NCBI RefSeq assembly: GCF_000002425.4
Contig: NC_037263.1
Location: 8,879,673 to 8,943,672, forward strand
Direction of reading: 5' to 3'
Length of the DNA stretch: 64,000 nucleotides
Source: Physcomitrium patens
Taxonomy: Eukaryota; Streptophyta; Bryopsida; Funariales; Funariaceae
The notes beneath the pieces were generated by a model. The model was given only the letters and a program-made list of their open reading frames with translations, was not told the DNA's origin and made no database searches. Positions 1 to 11,010 of the stretch are shown here, piece after piece (position 1 is the first letter of the stretch; every line of letters starts with the position of its first letter). A program made the position numbers and the translations under genes.

Positions 1-1059
1 TAGACTTATTTTCCTATATCCATGAGAGATTTGAAACCAATCGAACGGCTCAAAAAAGAGAAATTGGCTCTGGAAGGTTGGCAACAAGATTGGAGAAGGA
101 GGCCAGCTAACACCCGAACACATTTTTGAGGTTTTCATCAATTTGTTAACTCCGATCCTTTTCAAATTTTTTTGCTTATTTTGAACTTGGTTTTTAAGAA
201 GTGTGCAAATTTTGAATTGAGATCAACGGTTTATTCATTAGATATTGAGGTTTAAATCTGTCGTAGGAATTACTAGGATTTGGATTAGGGTTTGGCTAGG
301 GTTCGGTTTAGGGTTTGGATTAGGATTTGGATTAGGATTTAGGGTTTGATTAGAGTTTGGCTAGGGTTCATTTTAGGATTTGGATTAGGATTTGGATTAG
401 GGTTTGGTTAGGATTTGATTTGAGATTTGGATTAGGGTAGGGATTAAAGTTTGGTTAGGATTTGATTTAAGGTTTGGTTTAGGGTTTAGGATTTGGATTA
501 GAGTTTAGGATTGAATTAGGATTTGGATTAGGATTTGGATTAGGGTTTAGAATTTGGTTAGGATTTGATTTAGGGTTTGAATTAGGATTTGGTTAGGATT
601 TGATTTAAGGTTTGGTTTAAGATTTAGGGTTGGATTAGGGTTTGGTTTAGGGTTTGATTTAGGATTTGATTTAGGGTCTAGGATTTGGAATAGGGTTTAA
701 TTTAAGAACTGTTTAGGATTTGACTTAGGATTTAGGAATTATTAAGGTTTAAGATTTTATTAGATTTGGTCTAAAGTTGAGTGAAATTCAATAGGGTTTT
801 AACTAGAATTAAATTAAGGTTGAATTGACATATATTTGAGTAAAATTTGTGATCATTCTAATATTTCTTTAAGAATTTTATTATTTGTTTGAAATTTCTT
901 TGAGTTATTTTGAATTTGATTACGTTTGTTTATCATTATTATAGTCTAATTAGAGCATTTTTAGTATTCTATCTAGGATTTTGTTATCGCAATTTCTATT
1001 CTTCTTTCTACAACCAGGTGCCTGGAGTATTCTCAAGCAAGACTTCATACATTACGACA
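1..1059 (+). mobile_element. LTR-A of CG family (right part; left end outside window)
   Basis: Reads into the window and ends ...TACGACA at 1059, followed by CCGG (1060-1063), the expected 4-bp target duplication. The last ~60 bases are the reverse complement of the LTR-A starts at 14036 and 36664, and the G-rich array at 240-775 is the reverse complement of theirs. It interrupts the pol of T3: the uninterrupted sequence is seen in T2 around 53530-53580, where the same CCGGTTTAGCG follows directly. Whether it is a solo LTR or the end of a full element cannot be seen. Confidence 0.85.
240..775 (+). repeat. Degenerate TTTAGGG-like array inside LTR-A
   Basis: Dozens of irregular 6-8 base units such as GATTAGG, GTTTAGGG, GATTTGG and GGTTAGG, never a perfect TTTAGGG run. 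The same kind of array lies in the other LTR-A copies (14340-15060, 36960-37610 on the opposite strand; 62450-62840), so it belongs to the LTR and is not a chromosome end. Confidence 0.85.
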
Positions 1060-1063
1060 CCGG

Positions 1064-1692
1064 TTTAGCGTTCTGCTCTAAAATGATATGATGCTCACAG
1101 ACTTACCGGAAATATCTTTTAAATCATCATAAGTCCAAGCAAAAGCAGATTTATGATGCAAGAAAAATTCGATCTAACCGGTCAACTCTTGTTCTTTAAT
1201 ACCTTTATAGACCTTAATTGTCCGAAGTTCTACTGTGGTCGCCAAGTTGATAGTTTGATATAAAGGTACAACGGTGATGTTCTGTTTCAATTCTCGCGCT
1301 GATTTAAAGTCAGTCGTTAAATTCGACATGTATAAAGTACTAAATCCTATATCCAGGGCACTAAAATGGTGCACATCATACTTGGTCATCCAATCAGTAC
1401 TAACATAATCCAAGTTTTCCGAGTCTGTCAGGTATATCAAGTACTCCCCCAGACCTCCACATTGGTATACTACTCCAGGGTGTAGTGCTGCCTCCATGGG
1501 CACCTCCGTAATTGGTGCTACTGCGTCGTCATCATAGCTAAGCTCATCGTTTGACGTTAATTCAGATGCTGTCAATTGAGACTCTCCGTGATAGTGTACT
1601 GGGTACATTTGTAATACCATTTTGTCTTCGCCCTTGCCAATTGTCAAAGTATCCCGACCCCAATCATTCTTGGCCTTTGTTTGATAAAGCCA
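1064..1692 (-). pseudogene. T3 pol: protease-RT connector (Tat/Athila-like)
   Basis: Minus-strand coding remnant, longest open part 1174-1647 (157 codons). It corresponds to the connector between protease and reverse transcriptase of Ty3/gypsy pol. Near its end the reading contains HHKSAFAW followed by TYDDLKDI, the stretch normally found just before the RT domain. The same protein is recognisable in T2 (53618-54175) and T1 (10373-10920). The acidic middle (residues ~30-45) is poorly conserved between copies. It is cut off at 1063 by LTR-A. Catalytic function is not expected. Confidence 0.7.
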
Positions 1693-1695
1693 TGA

Positions 1696-1947
1696 TCATC
1701 CCAATAAAATTGGATATGATAAAGTCAAACATTGTAACCGAAAGATGATATAGTCGATTTCATATGCAATATCGACAATCATAGTTTGAACACTCCGTAA
1801 GATATCTATTGGTTTAACCCGGCTATGATCTGCCATCCGTAATACCAATGTCATGGGTATTAAGTGTTCCAAATCTAAAGCATCCATTGTATCAGCGTTC
1901 ATTAAATTGACACTGGAACCACCATCTACCTGAATACCCAAGATCAT
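1696..1947 (-). pseudogene. T3 aspartic protease domain
   Basis: 83-codon open segment with DGGSSVNLM at its N-terminal end, the retropepsin active-site pattern (D-[ST/G]-G) of Tat/Athila-like elements, followed by the hydrophobic ILRS...YIIFRLQ region typical of the second half of the fold. It would process the Gag-Pol polyprotein. T1 has the same domain at 10094-10333 (DGGSSINLM), but in T2 this exact segment is deleted. It lies between the gag tail (1948-2294) and the RT connector, in the usual gag-PR-RT order on the minus strand. The frame is open, but the flanking reading frames are broken. Confidence 0.8.
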
Positions 1948-4547
1948 TACACCATCAATCGAAACATCGATGGTTGGTGCACCTGCTCAGGGTTCAAAAT
2001 GACTTCACAAACTTCTTTATTATGGTGCCTATGCCGTGTTAATGATGAATTCAATGTAGAACGGCACTCTGGTGCAACCGCTAGAAGTTGCTTCATAGAA
2101 ATAGAAGGCCAAATAGCATCCAAATCCTTCAAAATATCATAGAATTCTATATTTAGGATAATTTCTAATGCTTTCTTTCTTTTCATTGGTTTGAGTTTAA
2201 CTCCGTGAGATAAGATATTCTTCCACCCTGGACTCAGAATTGAAATAGCAGCCGGGGCTTCTTTGGAATTCCCGCCTCCGAGAGGATCTTTCAAGGGATA
2301 GGACGTTTCTCGAAACTGCGTAGAAATCGGAACTGCTTAGAACAGAACCGAAGCCTCCGTAATTGGGACCTCATTGGATTGTGCCACCGAGTCAAGTCTC
2401 ATATTGGATACGAAGCCCGTAACAGGACCTGGATTGGATGGTCCCCTAATTGGGTCAAATTAGTCTTTCGCATCGGAATTACCCAAATGTTGAATTGGTC
2501 CTTTTTCCTTTTGCTGACTCCGGATAAGAACGGCTTGGACACATTCCATCCGATTTACTGAAGAATCTTGAGGACCTCGATTTATCTCCTCAAATTTTTT
2601 TTGACTTTGAATCTGCTAATCCCGATTATTGACATTAAATGGAGCATTACATTACTGATACATATGCCCTGGCTGCTTACAATTCCCATAAACTAACGCA
2701 TAATCATCACTGGCTCTTGGATAGGGACATTCATTGGCATAATGACCAATCTATCTGCAACGAAAACAACGAAGTGGTCTTCTTGTACCCTCATCAGGCA
2801 TATTAGGTGCCTCCACTGATATATACCTACTAGGCTTGTTCCATATAGGGTTGGAAAATGATCCTGGTTGTCCCGTTGGTACTGAGAGAACTTGGTTTGA
2901 TGACATCGATAGAGCATATTATTGATACCTGTGCTGGTCCTTACCGTAGTTCTGGAGGTTCGATATAGACCCCTGATTAAGATTGGAACTTTGAAAGTTA
3001 TTGAATGCTCGATTTTATCGATTAAATCAATTTTCATTCCATCCAAACGTATTTCTTGTTTGTACTTGATTGACATCCCACTGGGTTGGTGGAATCATGG
3101 TCTGATTACTAAATTATTGTTGTTGTTTTTGTCAATTTCAACAATTTACTGTTATGTACTTTCCTTTGTAAAATGTACATTGACCCATTATTTTTGAATG
3201 TGAGGGGCATTCTGTTACAGAATGACCGTGGCCCTTACAATTACTGCACCATATATTGGTCTTAGTATTGGTAGGCTTTTGCCTCTTCTCCTTATCTTTG
3301 GCCATATTGATGGCCATTTCCTCCATTTTCTTCGTCAAATTCAACAACAAGGTTTCATTGAAATTTTTTAGGGTTGGCATTATTGGTATCTCTATCGTAC
3401 TTAATTCTTGTTGTTGATATGGAAAATATAGAATATATGTTGTTGTCACGTTCCGTGGTATAGCTTGCAGCGGGGTGACATTAACTGGCCCTTGAATATT
3501 GGTATTGGAATTGGCCCCTGTTTCTAACATTCGTGGATAACTACCTACTGATTCGTTCCAAGTCAGATTTTGATATCTACCTTGAACTAAAATCATCGTG
3601 GCTCCCGTAGTTAAAAATTGATCATAATGACATTCCTTCCAAATCTTGGCTCTATTAAAGGATGGAGCCACCGTAATGGATTGAGCTTCCTTTACAAACA
3701 TTTTTAGCTCTGGTAGATGCAAACCATTGATTAATATGGATAAGATAAATGCCTCTGATATTTGGTGATTCGACCACTTACTGAGTATATCAGCTACTCG
3801 GCCATAGTACGATTCCACCACCTCTCCTAAGATCATTTTGCTATTCATTAACCTCTCTCGAAGGCGGTCCTCAAAACCAATTGGCTAAAAATGAGATAAA
3901 AATGTATTCTTCAATGCTTCCCAATTTGGAAATTGATCCATTGATTGGCGATTGTACCATTCAAATGTCATATCTTTTAAGGTTGCTGGCAGCCATCGCA
4001 ACCAAATATCTTTAGTTTTGCCATTATTAGCTACACATGCTGTAAAAAATTGAGACAAATGTTGATTGGGATTCGCACCCAAAAATCCCTAAAAAGTAGG
4101 TAGTGGCACGATACTAGTCACATGATTGCTTACTGTACCCATTTGTACTACAATCAGAATGGCTGGTCCTCCTGATACCATTGAATTTCTTATTCCACTA
4201 AACTCCATTTTAAAATAATCTCTACTTTCCCTTATTCTAATTTTCGAGCTCTCAATGCTCCTCGATTTACTGTTATTTTCCACAATTAGTTTTATTGGTT
4301 GAGTTGCTGATGAAAACGTCAGATTTTGAAATACAATATAGTTATTTTTATTGCAAACCAATTTGTGCCAATCTGAAGAGCCACTATTGCTCGTTTCAGC
4401 GGTACCTCCTAGTAGAAAAATATCCAATGGAGTACCAAATTCTTCTACACCTCCTTCTCTTTCAGTTAACGGCTTCAAGATTTCCATTGGAATGTTAACA
4501 AAATTTTCCACGAGTATTCTTGGTAATTTTTCTAACGGTACATACAA
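1948..4547 (-). pseudogene. T3 gag (capsid, two zinc knuckles, tail)
   Basis: Decayed gag read on the minus strand in pieces: N-terminal part 4089-4547, capsid 3138-4082 (includes the WLRWLPATLKDMTFEWYNR retrotransposon-gag signature near 3950), nucleocapsid around 3180-3260 with CSNCKGHGHSVTEC (CX2CX4HX4C), a second knuckle near 2745-2790, and a C-terminal tail 1947-2294 leading to protease. The order matches the gags of T1 (8143-9836) and T2 (60190-61415 plus 63064-64000). Frames shift several times and stop codons interrupt the tail at 2300-2690. Gag would form the virus-like particle and bind RNA. The 2300-2690 part is the source type for sequence captured in LTR-B. Confidence 0.8.
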
Positions 4548-4846
4548 CTACAAAATTAAGAGTCTGTCTGGTTCTTGATATGTTCAGATGTGCCGACAAG
4601 CTTGGAACCATGGTTAAATCCAATTCTATCGATGCTTCTTTTTAAGATTACGTTCTTGCTCCTCTCTAAGCAAGTTCTTTCCTTGCGCTCTTTCGTGTCT
4701 TTCTCTCAACTGATTTATTTTCCTTGATGCAATGCTCTTGTTCTTATTAACCATAATCTTGCTTCAAACACTACTGAAATCGTCTTTCATTGCCAATTTT
4801 TTGACACATTTGGTAATTAATTCCTAACACCCAAAGCTATTATCAC

Positions 4847-4864
4847 TCCCTGGCAGCGGTGCCA
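4847..4864 (-). other. Primer-binding site of T3
   Basis: On the minus strand TGGCACCGCTGCCAGGGA starts 3 bases inside the 5' LTR. It closely resembles the PBS of plant Tat/Athila elements and of T1 (7802-7819). This fixes the orientation of T3 as minus. Confidence 0.85.
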
Positions 4865-4867
4865 AAA

Positions 4868-5640
4868 TGTGATTGCTTATTTTACTTATTCTAGAAGAAA
4901 CCTCTCAGCATGAACCCGTATAGGGAGTTTTGAACATGGAGAATGACTAGTTGTTTAAGCGTTCAAGTTAGGATTACACAATCAATTACCTTCTGAATGT
5001 ATTGTCTCTATTTTCAATATCTGAACACACAAAGAAACTATAATCTCCTCCTTCACCTTATCGGTCTCTTCTTTATAGCAATTCAGTCATACCAATAACT
5101 GCTATTTCCACCAATATATTCACCCTCATAATCTCTAACTGTAATACTGTGCCCTCACAACTTTCTGCACACAATTATCCTTGTTCCAATCATTGGAATT
5201 CTTCACACAGAACTACCATTCACATTACAGTGTTTCACACAAAGACAGACTCATTCTCTTTGCTGAACTACAATCAGATTTTAGTATTCAATCTTTCTTC
5301 TTCTCAAATAATACGAATCACATTTCCATTCCAGAATTCACTTCACAATATTCAGAAACTCTCAATCCTCTTATTCAAAGAAAATAACAAACGAAAGAAA
5401 AGAGATAGCACCAAGCTTACCCCGGCTCACACTATCACAGCGATGGCACCTTAATTAACTTCTACAACTCCTATATACTTTCCCCTGATTCTCCAAATTC
5501 TAACCGTAATTCTGTAATTAATCACTTTTAATAACTAAATCACTTATCCGTTCTCTTGAATTTCCTATTATATGGACTATTAATATATTTTATCAATATC
5601 TTTCAAAAACAAATTAATATCTATTCTACAAAACTAGATA
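4868..5640 (-). mobile_element. 5' LTR of T3
   Basis: 773 bases, reading TGTGATTG...TCTACA on the plus strand, i.e. TGTAGA...CAATCACA on the element strand. It is homologous to the T1 LTRs (7022-7798, 41892-42668) and the T2 LTR (49126-49860). The following AAACT (5641-5645) would be the target duplication; its partner is outside the window. T3 inserted here into the old remnant CG-G. Confidence 0.85.
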
Positions 5641-5645
5641 TAAGA

Positions 5646-5854
5646 TTGTAAAATGAAAAATAAAGCTTATAGCTATACTATTGCCTAGTGACTCCAACCT
5701 CTAAGTTCAATAAGCTTCAAAAGAGAAGAATTTAGGGAATTTTAAATTGATTGACTACAAGTTTATTTAAATTATATTCAAAAAATTAAAAATTAGATCT
5801 ATACATTTATTTCTACTTATTGAAGTGGAATAATTTAAAAACATATTAAGTAGG
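5646..5854 (+). pseudogene. CG-G remnant, left part: protease-RT connector
   Basis: In-frame translation with stops gives a TKYK..K.KL...LLPSDS-like stretch and, at the end, a reading ending ILSR, matching the protease-RT connector of CG-E (33378-34109). The reading continues in frame at 47957 (HEKAFIFESLEVSCMD) on the other side of Chromo-2 once one copy of the 5-bp target duplication is left out. This shows that 5646-5854 and 47957-49125 are halves of one element split by Chromo-2. Heavily decayed; several TAA/TGA codons. Confidence 0.7.
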
Positions 5855-6402
5855 TATTAAGGACATGAATCTCAAAGAAAGGAAATCCTTGATACACTCT
5901 TCTATCACTGAAGAGAACTAGAAAGTCACTCAAAAGGTGAAATAATATTAACTAGAATGGCTAGTACCAAAAACAAGAAGACTAGAAAGTCTTGAAACAA
6001 GACTAAGACTAGAAAGGCATTGAGAAGAGTGAAGAAGGCTTCACTCTTGCTTCTATATATACTATCTAACTAAGAACCACGTGACAATGTCCTATAGGAC
6101 CTCCAACATGTGTTGACTTTGTTAGCCACATATCTTATCTTGTAAGGCAAGTTATCTATGTATGCACCACGTAGTTGGCTTGTTCCACAAGCTACTACAC
6201 AAAAGTAACTTGTTCTACAAGTTACTAATATATGATTAGCTTTTTGACCAATTTTCTCACCTACAAACACATCTAAAGTAAAAACCACATCTATGAAGCT
6301 TCTAGGAAACTTCTCTAGGGGACTTTATAAAATTATTCTATTTTACCTACTTCTACTTAATCATATAAGTAACTATTGAGGTAAATATATATGTCCGTGA
6401 CA
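5855..6402 (-). mobile_element. 3' LTR of Chromo-2
   Basis: 548 bases, homologous to 47372-47951. The plus-strand start TATTAAGGACATG is a transition-mutated form of TGTCAAGGACATG in the other LTR; the end is GTCCGTGACA. On the minus strand there is a TATATATA box (near 6055-6062), and about 24 bases downstream ACTCTTCTCAA (6020-6030), the predicted RNA 5' end. Flanks GTAGG (5850-5854) and GCACG (47952-47956) are the presumed, diverged target duplication. Confidence 0.85.
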
Positions 6403-6447
6403 TTACCTTCATTCTCTTCCAGCGACGAGTACCACGAGGAGCGGTCT

Positions 6448-6870
6448 TCATATGTTGACGAAGTCTAAGATGCGGCAAATTATATTTGCTACATACTCCG
6501 ATCTTTGCTCTCTTTGAAGATGGTTGATAGATCCTTTCAACCATCTATAGTGTTCTATACCAGGGCAAAAAGACCACCTTGTTATTTGATCATTGTTAAA
6601 GCCTTCATAACTTCCTTCAAATAAAATATTTAGAACTCCATCAGGAGTAGTTTCTACCTCTAATAAAATCACTAAACATTAGGATTCTCTTCTAAGGTCG
6701 TGATACCAAACACGTTGTATCTCGCCATCTATTCGAGGAAGGATATGTTATTCTTGAGGATCTTCATCTTGATTCCATCATCTTGAAGGTTGTGATAATC
6801 GCAATGTCTCGTCTGGTAAGTTTGCAAATAAAAGTTCTTGAGTTAAATTTGTTGGTTGTTGATGGTCCAT
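6448..6870 (-). pseudogene. Chromo-2 ORF3: extra ORF between chromodomain and 3' LTR
   Basis: Read on the minus strand from ATG at 6868-6870 to the stop at 6448. It is one frame of about 140 codons with three internal stops, all explicable by single transitions. The open C-terminal half (MILLEVETTPDG...) aligns with ORF3 of Chromo-1 (29198-29551): shared features are LEVE/FEVE, EHYRWL.G / GHYRWLQG, N.L.REQ, a helix E(Y/F)...(I/V)...RI.(D/F)F and the short spacing to the LTR. The N-terminal half is not basic as in Chromo-1. No known domain is recognised. Conservation between two strongly diverged elements argues that it was once a functional third gene of this chromovirus lineage. Confidence 0.7.
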
Positions 6871-7021
6871 CTCATCACAAATACACAGAAGCTACAATGA
6901 AAGATAGAAGGTAGAATGTTATTTTCTTTTTATCTTATTTCTTTCATAGCAAAAATTTACTATTCTTCATCTTGATTTTGATGGATGTCATTGATGAAAA
7001 ACTTCAACTTTCTTTGCTACA
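6871..7021 (-). other. Chromo-2 spacer between pol end and ORF3, cut by T1
   Basis: Short non-coding stretch left of the T1 insertion. Its last five bases CTACA (7017-7021) are repeated exactly at 42669-42673 after the T1 3' LTR. This is the target-site duplication that ties the two halves of Chromo-2 together. Confidence 0.85.
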
Positions 7022-7798
7022 TGTAGAATAAGTAGTTATTTTCAGAATGTAGATATCTAGTGTATAGTGTAAACAGGGAGAGATAACTGTTGAAAAGGTG
7101 GTTCAGCAGGTAGAATGGATGAATAGTCAGGAAAAATAGTTATCATCCATAGTATAGGAGTTGATATCTCGAGGTAGTATAAAGAGGATGGAAGAGAGGA
7201 AGAAAAGGCTGGACTGTGATAGTCATGAGCCAAGATTAAGCTTGGTGCTTCCTCTTTATTTCTTTTGTTTTCTTTGTTGTTGAAGAATAATGGATAGTTT
7301 TTGAATACTGAGAAGTGAGTTTGTGGAATAAATCAGAGATTGATTTATGAGTTATTGATTATGTAATTGGAGTACTGAGTGATTGAATTATATGAGAAGT
7401 TATTGGAAGATTGATTATGGGTGGAAGATTATGATTGTTGTTTATTCAAAGTTGTGTGTGTGTGTTTCAACAGAGGAAGTCTGTGATTACAAGAATTCTG
7501 TGAATTCAAATTGATTGGAGTAAAGTCTGTTATTCCTAGTGTTGGATGGAATTTATTGAATTTTGAGCGGTCTTTTGAGAGTGCAGGGTTGCACATTGTG
7601 GTTATCAGTTGATGAAGGAGTATTGTTACTGGAAGGAAGTATTGTAGTGTTTCTTAGTGTTTTAGTGGTTCAAAATACACTTAATTGTGTGACCCTAACA
7701 AGTGAAACTCATGCGCTTAGTCTTTCCCTATGTTTGAATTCTCCTATACGGGTTTATATTGGGAGGTTTCTTCAAAAATAAGTAAAATGACAATCACA
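7022..7798 (+). mobile_element. 5' LTR of T1 (Tat/Athila-like)
   Basis: 777 bases from TGTAGAATAAG to CAATCACA, closely matched by 41892-42668. It is flanked by the 5-bp duplication CTACA at 7017-7021 / 42669-42673. A TATAAAG box lies near 7177. T1 therefore spans 7022-42668 on the plus strand, although most of that length consists of later insertions and a tandem duplication. Confidence 0.92.
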
Positions 7799-7801
7799 TT
7801 T

Positions 7802-7819
7802 TGGCACTGCTGCCGGGGA
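7802..7819 (+). other. Primer-binding site of T1
   Basis: TGGCACTGCTGCCGGGGA three bases after the LTR end, the Tat/Athila PBS type. It supports plus orientation of T1 and a plant host. Confidence 0.85.
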
Positions 7820-8142
7820 TTGACAACATTATTGAATGTTAGGAATTAACTTCCGAAGCAGTAAAGGAGATTAGGAAGCAAACTCAGTAGAAATAATAAA
7901 AGAGTATGATTATTAAGAATGAGAATTTAACAACAAAGAGAATAAAGCAATCAAAGGAAAGAACAGAGAGATCGTAAGCAAGAAATTTATTGCATAACAA
8001 GCGAGATCGTAAATTGAAAAAGAAGCATCAACAAAGTTGGATTAAGCTGTGGTTGCATGCTTGTCGACATATTTGATCGTACCCAGAAGACGATTAACCT
8101 CTAATATTTTAGAAGTACATACCATTAAAGAAATTACCAAGA

Positions 8143-9836
8143 GCACTCGTGGGGAGTGCTGCTAATAGTCTAGCATACCTCTCGAAGTCGTTAACAGAAA
8201 GCAAAGAAGGCACAAAGGAATTAGGTACTCCATTGGATATTTTTTCAAATAGAGATACGTCCGATTCTAACAAGACTGGTTTTAAAGATCAGCATAAATC
8301 ACTTGCCAATAAAGACCAATTCAGAGTATATCAGAACATGTCATTTTTACCTCATATTCAACTAGTAAAATTATTTGGGGATGATAATAGTCAATCAAAA
8401 AGGCCTAAAAGTTCGAAAAAGACTTTTACGAAAGATAGTTTTTATTTTTTAATAAGAAATTGAGCAAAACATTGGCATCTTTAATGGCATCCAAAGGACC
8501 AGCAGTTCTAATTGTAGTCCAAATGGGTGCGGCAGGAGATCGCAGAATTAGCGTGGCTCCATTACCTACTTTTAGAGGTTTACCAGGAACCGATCCAGAT
8601 CAACATTTATTACAATTCTTGACTGCATGTATAGTCAATAATGGCAGAATTGAAGATATTTGGTTAAGATGGCTGCCAACAACATTAAAAGATACAGCAT
8701 TTGAATGATATAATCGCTAGTCTGTTGGTCAATTTCTTAATTGGGAGGCATTAAAAAATATATTTTTAACCCATTTTTGACCAATTGGATTTGAAGAGCG
8801 ACTTAGGAAAAGATTGATGAATAACAAAATGGTACTAGGAGAAGCGGTATAATCATATTATGGCGGAGTAGCAGATATTCTTAGTAAATGGCCAAATAAC
8901 CAAATGCCTAATTCATTTATTTTATCTATATTAATTGACGGACTTTACCCAGCAAAATTAAAGTTATTTGTGAAGGAGGCTCAATCAACCACTGTTGCTT
9001 CTTCACTAGCACGAGCAGTGCTAGTGAAGAAATTTTCCAAATTTCAAAATTTGATATACAATCAACAATACGAAACCAATGCTCAAGGAATGGTACAAAA
9101 CCGGTAAGGATATTCTCAATATCAACCCTTTCAACAATCAAATTTGGATTTTGCAGTACCAACTGGATAATTGGGATCATTTATCCATCTGACTTGAAAC
9201 AGGTTGAGCTGGTACATCCCAGTAGATACCCTCAATATTCCGAGCGATATTGAAAGGAAACCACTTCGATGTTACTGTTATAGACAGATCAGACATTATA
9301 CTAGTAAATGTCCCAATCCAAGAGCAAGCGATGACTATGCTCCCATGTACGGAAATTGTAAGCAATCAGGATATACTTATCAGCAATGCAATACCCCATT
9401 TAATTTCAATAATTGAAACCAGCAAGTTCAATTGCAGAGTAAACCAGAGGAGAATAATCAAGGTCTACAAGATTCATCGATAAACTGGGTGGAATGCATG
9501 CATACCGTGCTTATAAGAGCACAATAAAAAAGAAAAGACCCAATTCTACAATTGGAGGAACTAATTTCTAAGGGACAATTAGACTCAAATCCAATAACCA
9601 TACCTGGATCATCATCAACATTGAGACATGAATTATCAGAACAGCCCAATCATGGTTCTGGTACAAGACTATTGATCCAACATGAACTACTTCTATTACC
9701 CTCGAAAGACAAAGAGTGGCCTTACTCACTGAAAGACCCTCTCAGGGTGAAACAATACGAAATAGCTTGTTCAGCTATTCTAGTGTCAGACTTTGTGAAG
9801 CAAGATAAGCTATTGATATAGATTAAAGTAAAGCCC
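8143..9836 (+). pseudogene. T1 gag
   Basis: Broken gag. Open pieces are 8149-8463 (N-terminal), 8460-8708 (start of capsid, with the WLRWLPTTLKDTAFE signature; the next codon is TGA where relatives have W), 8904-9107, 9204-9416 (zinc-knuckle region, C.C...H....C with one Cys misplaced compared with T2's CFYCRQIVHYASEC) and 9552-9821 (C-terminal tail with SLKDPLR). The pieces between are readable with stops. Homologous to gag of T2 and T3. Most interruptions are TGG-to-TGA/TAG or CAA/CAG-to-TAA/TAG, i.e. C-to-T changes on either strand. Not functional. Confidence 0.8.
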
Positions 9837-10350
9837 ATGAAAAAAAAAGGGCTTTAGAAATCACTAAAAATATGAAACCGTATGATATATTAAAGGATTT
9901 GGATGAAATCAAACTGCCAATTTCAATGAAGCAACTATTAGTGGTTGCGCTAGAATGTCATTCTACGTTGAATTCTTCATTAATACGATGAAGAGCTTGG
10001 TCTAAGAAAGTTTAGGAGGTCAATTTGAACCCTGATCTAGGAGTATCGACTATTGATGTATCCATTAATGAAGTCATTATTTTTTGAGTTCAAGTGGATG
10101 GAGGCTCAAGTATAAATTTAATGACAATAGAAACAATGGAAAATTTGGATTTAACTCAGTTATTATCCACATTATTGCTATTAAGAATGGTTGACCATAG
10201 TCGAGTCAAGCCTATGGGTATTCTTCGTAGTTTTGACACTGCTATAGCAGTGATTGTATATAAAATTGATTATATCATTTTTAGGTTACAAAGTTCTACA
10301 TTATCATATCTAATTTTATTAGAATGGCCATAGTTATACCAAGCTAAAGC
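9837..10350 (+). pseudogene. T1 aspartic protease and its N-terminal linker
   Basis: The protease is open at 10094-10333, starting just before DGGSSINLM (active-site Asp followed by Gly-Gly), and continues through HSRVKPMGILRS to YIIFRLQ, the same order as in T3 (1696-1947). The preceding linker (9837-10093) corresponds to the T3 gag tail with the ILKDLD..I...SMKQLL motif and has in-frame stops. Its role would be maturation of the polyprotein. The active-site loop is intact, but the gene as a whole is not. Confidence 0.75.
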
Positions 10351-11010
10351 TAAAAATGACTAGGGCTGTAGAATGCTAACTATTGAAAAGGAAAGAGAAA
10401 CAATTGTTTTCCAAATATATCCAGTCCAATATTATAGGAAATCTCAAATTCCAGGCTCGGAAGTGACATTTGATGAAGAGGATCAATCTGAGGATAACCA
10501 TGATGAAATTATTAATGCAATGCAAGTCCGCAATGACCCAATTCATATACGTAAGGAAGAAGTATCCTACTAATATTGAGGACTCAGAGAATATTTTGTT
10601 CATCTGGAGGATACAGCAAAATCTAATCATGCTATTGCCGAATGGATGAACAATCCTGCAGTCAATAGAATCAATATATTGGAACCAAAATTGGGTAGTT
10701 TCCATATGTCGGATAATATAAGATATTTAGATCATGAGAAGATAATTAAATCAGAGGTTGTAGAAGACCTTGTGTGTCAATCCATTAACCTGGGCACCAA
10801 CGAAATGCCATAGCTAATTAAAATATATGCCGGTATTATAGGTACAGAATTAGATACTTAGAAACAGTTTTTTGTCCATCACAAATCTGCCTTTGCATGG
10901 TCGTATGCAGATTTGAAAGAGATTTTAGTCAACGTATGTGAGCACTAGATTATTTTGGAGGAAGATATTACACCAGTTTGTCAAAGATAACACTGGCTTA
11001 ACTCAAAATA
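10351..11010 (+). pseudogene. T1 protease-RT connector
   Basis: Open piece 10373-10573 (VFQIYPVQYYRKSQ... followed by an acidic stretch) matches the T3 connector at 1174-1647. The downstream readable part contains HHKSAFAWSYADLKEI just before RT. Interrupted by at least four stops. Confidence 0.65.

Noticed and set aside
240-775. True telomere or subtelomere
   Set aside because: The array is degenerate and sits at a fixed place within a defined LTR that occurs four times with target duplications.
5149-5454. Plus-strand ORF of 101 codons in the T3 LTR
   Set aside because: Low-complexity, inside an LTR and antisense to the element; no counterpart open in the other LTRs.
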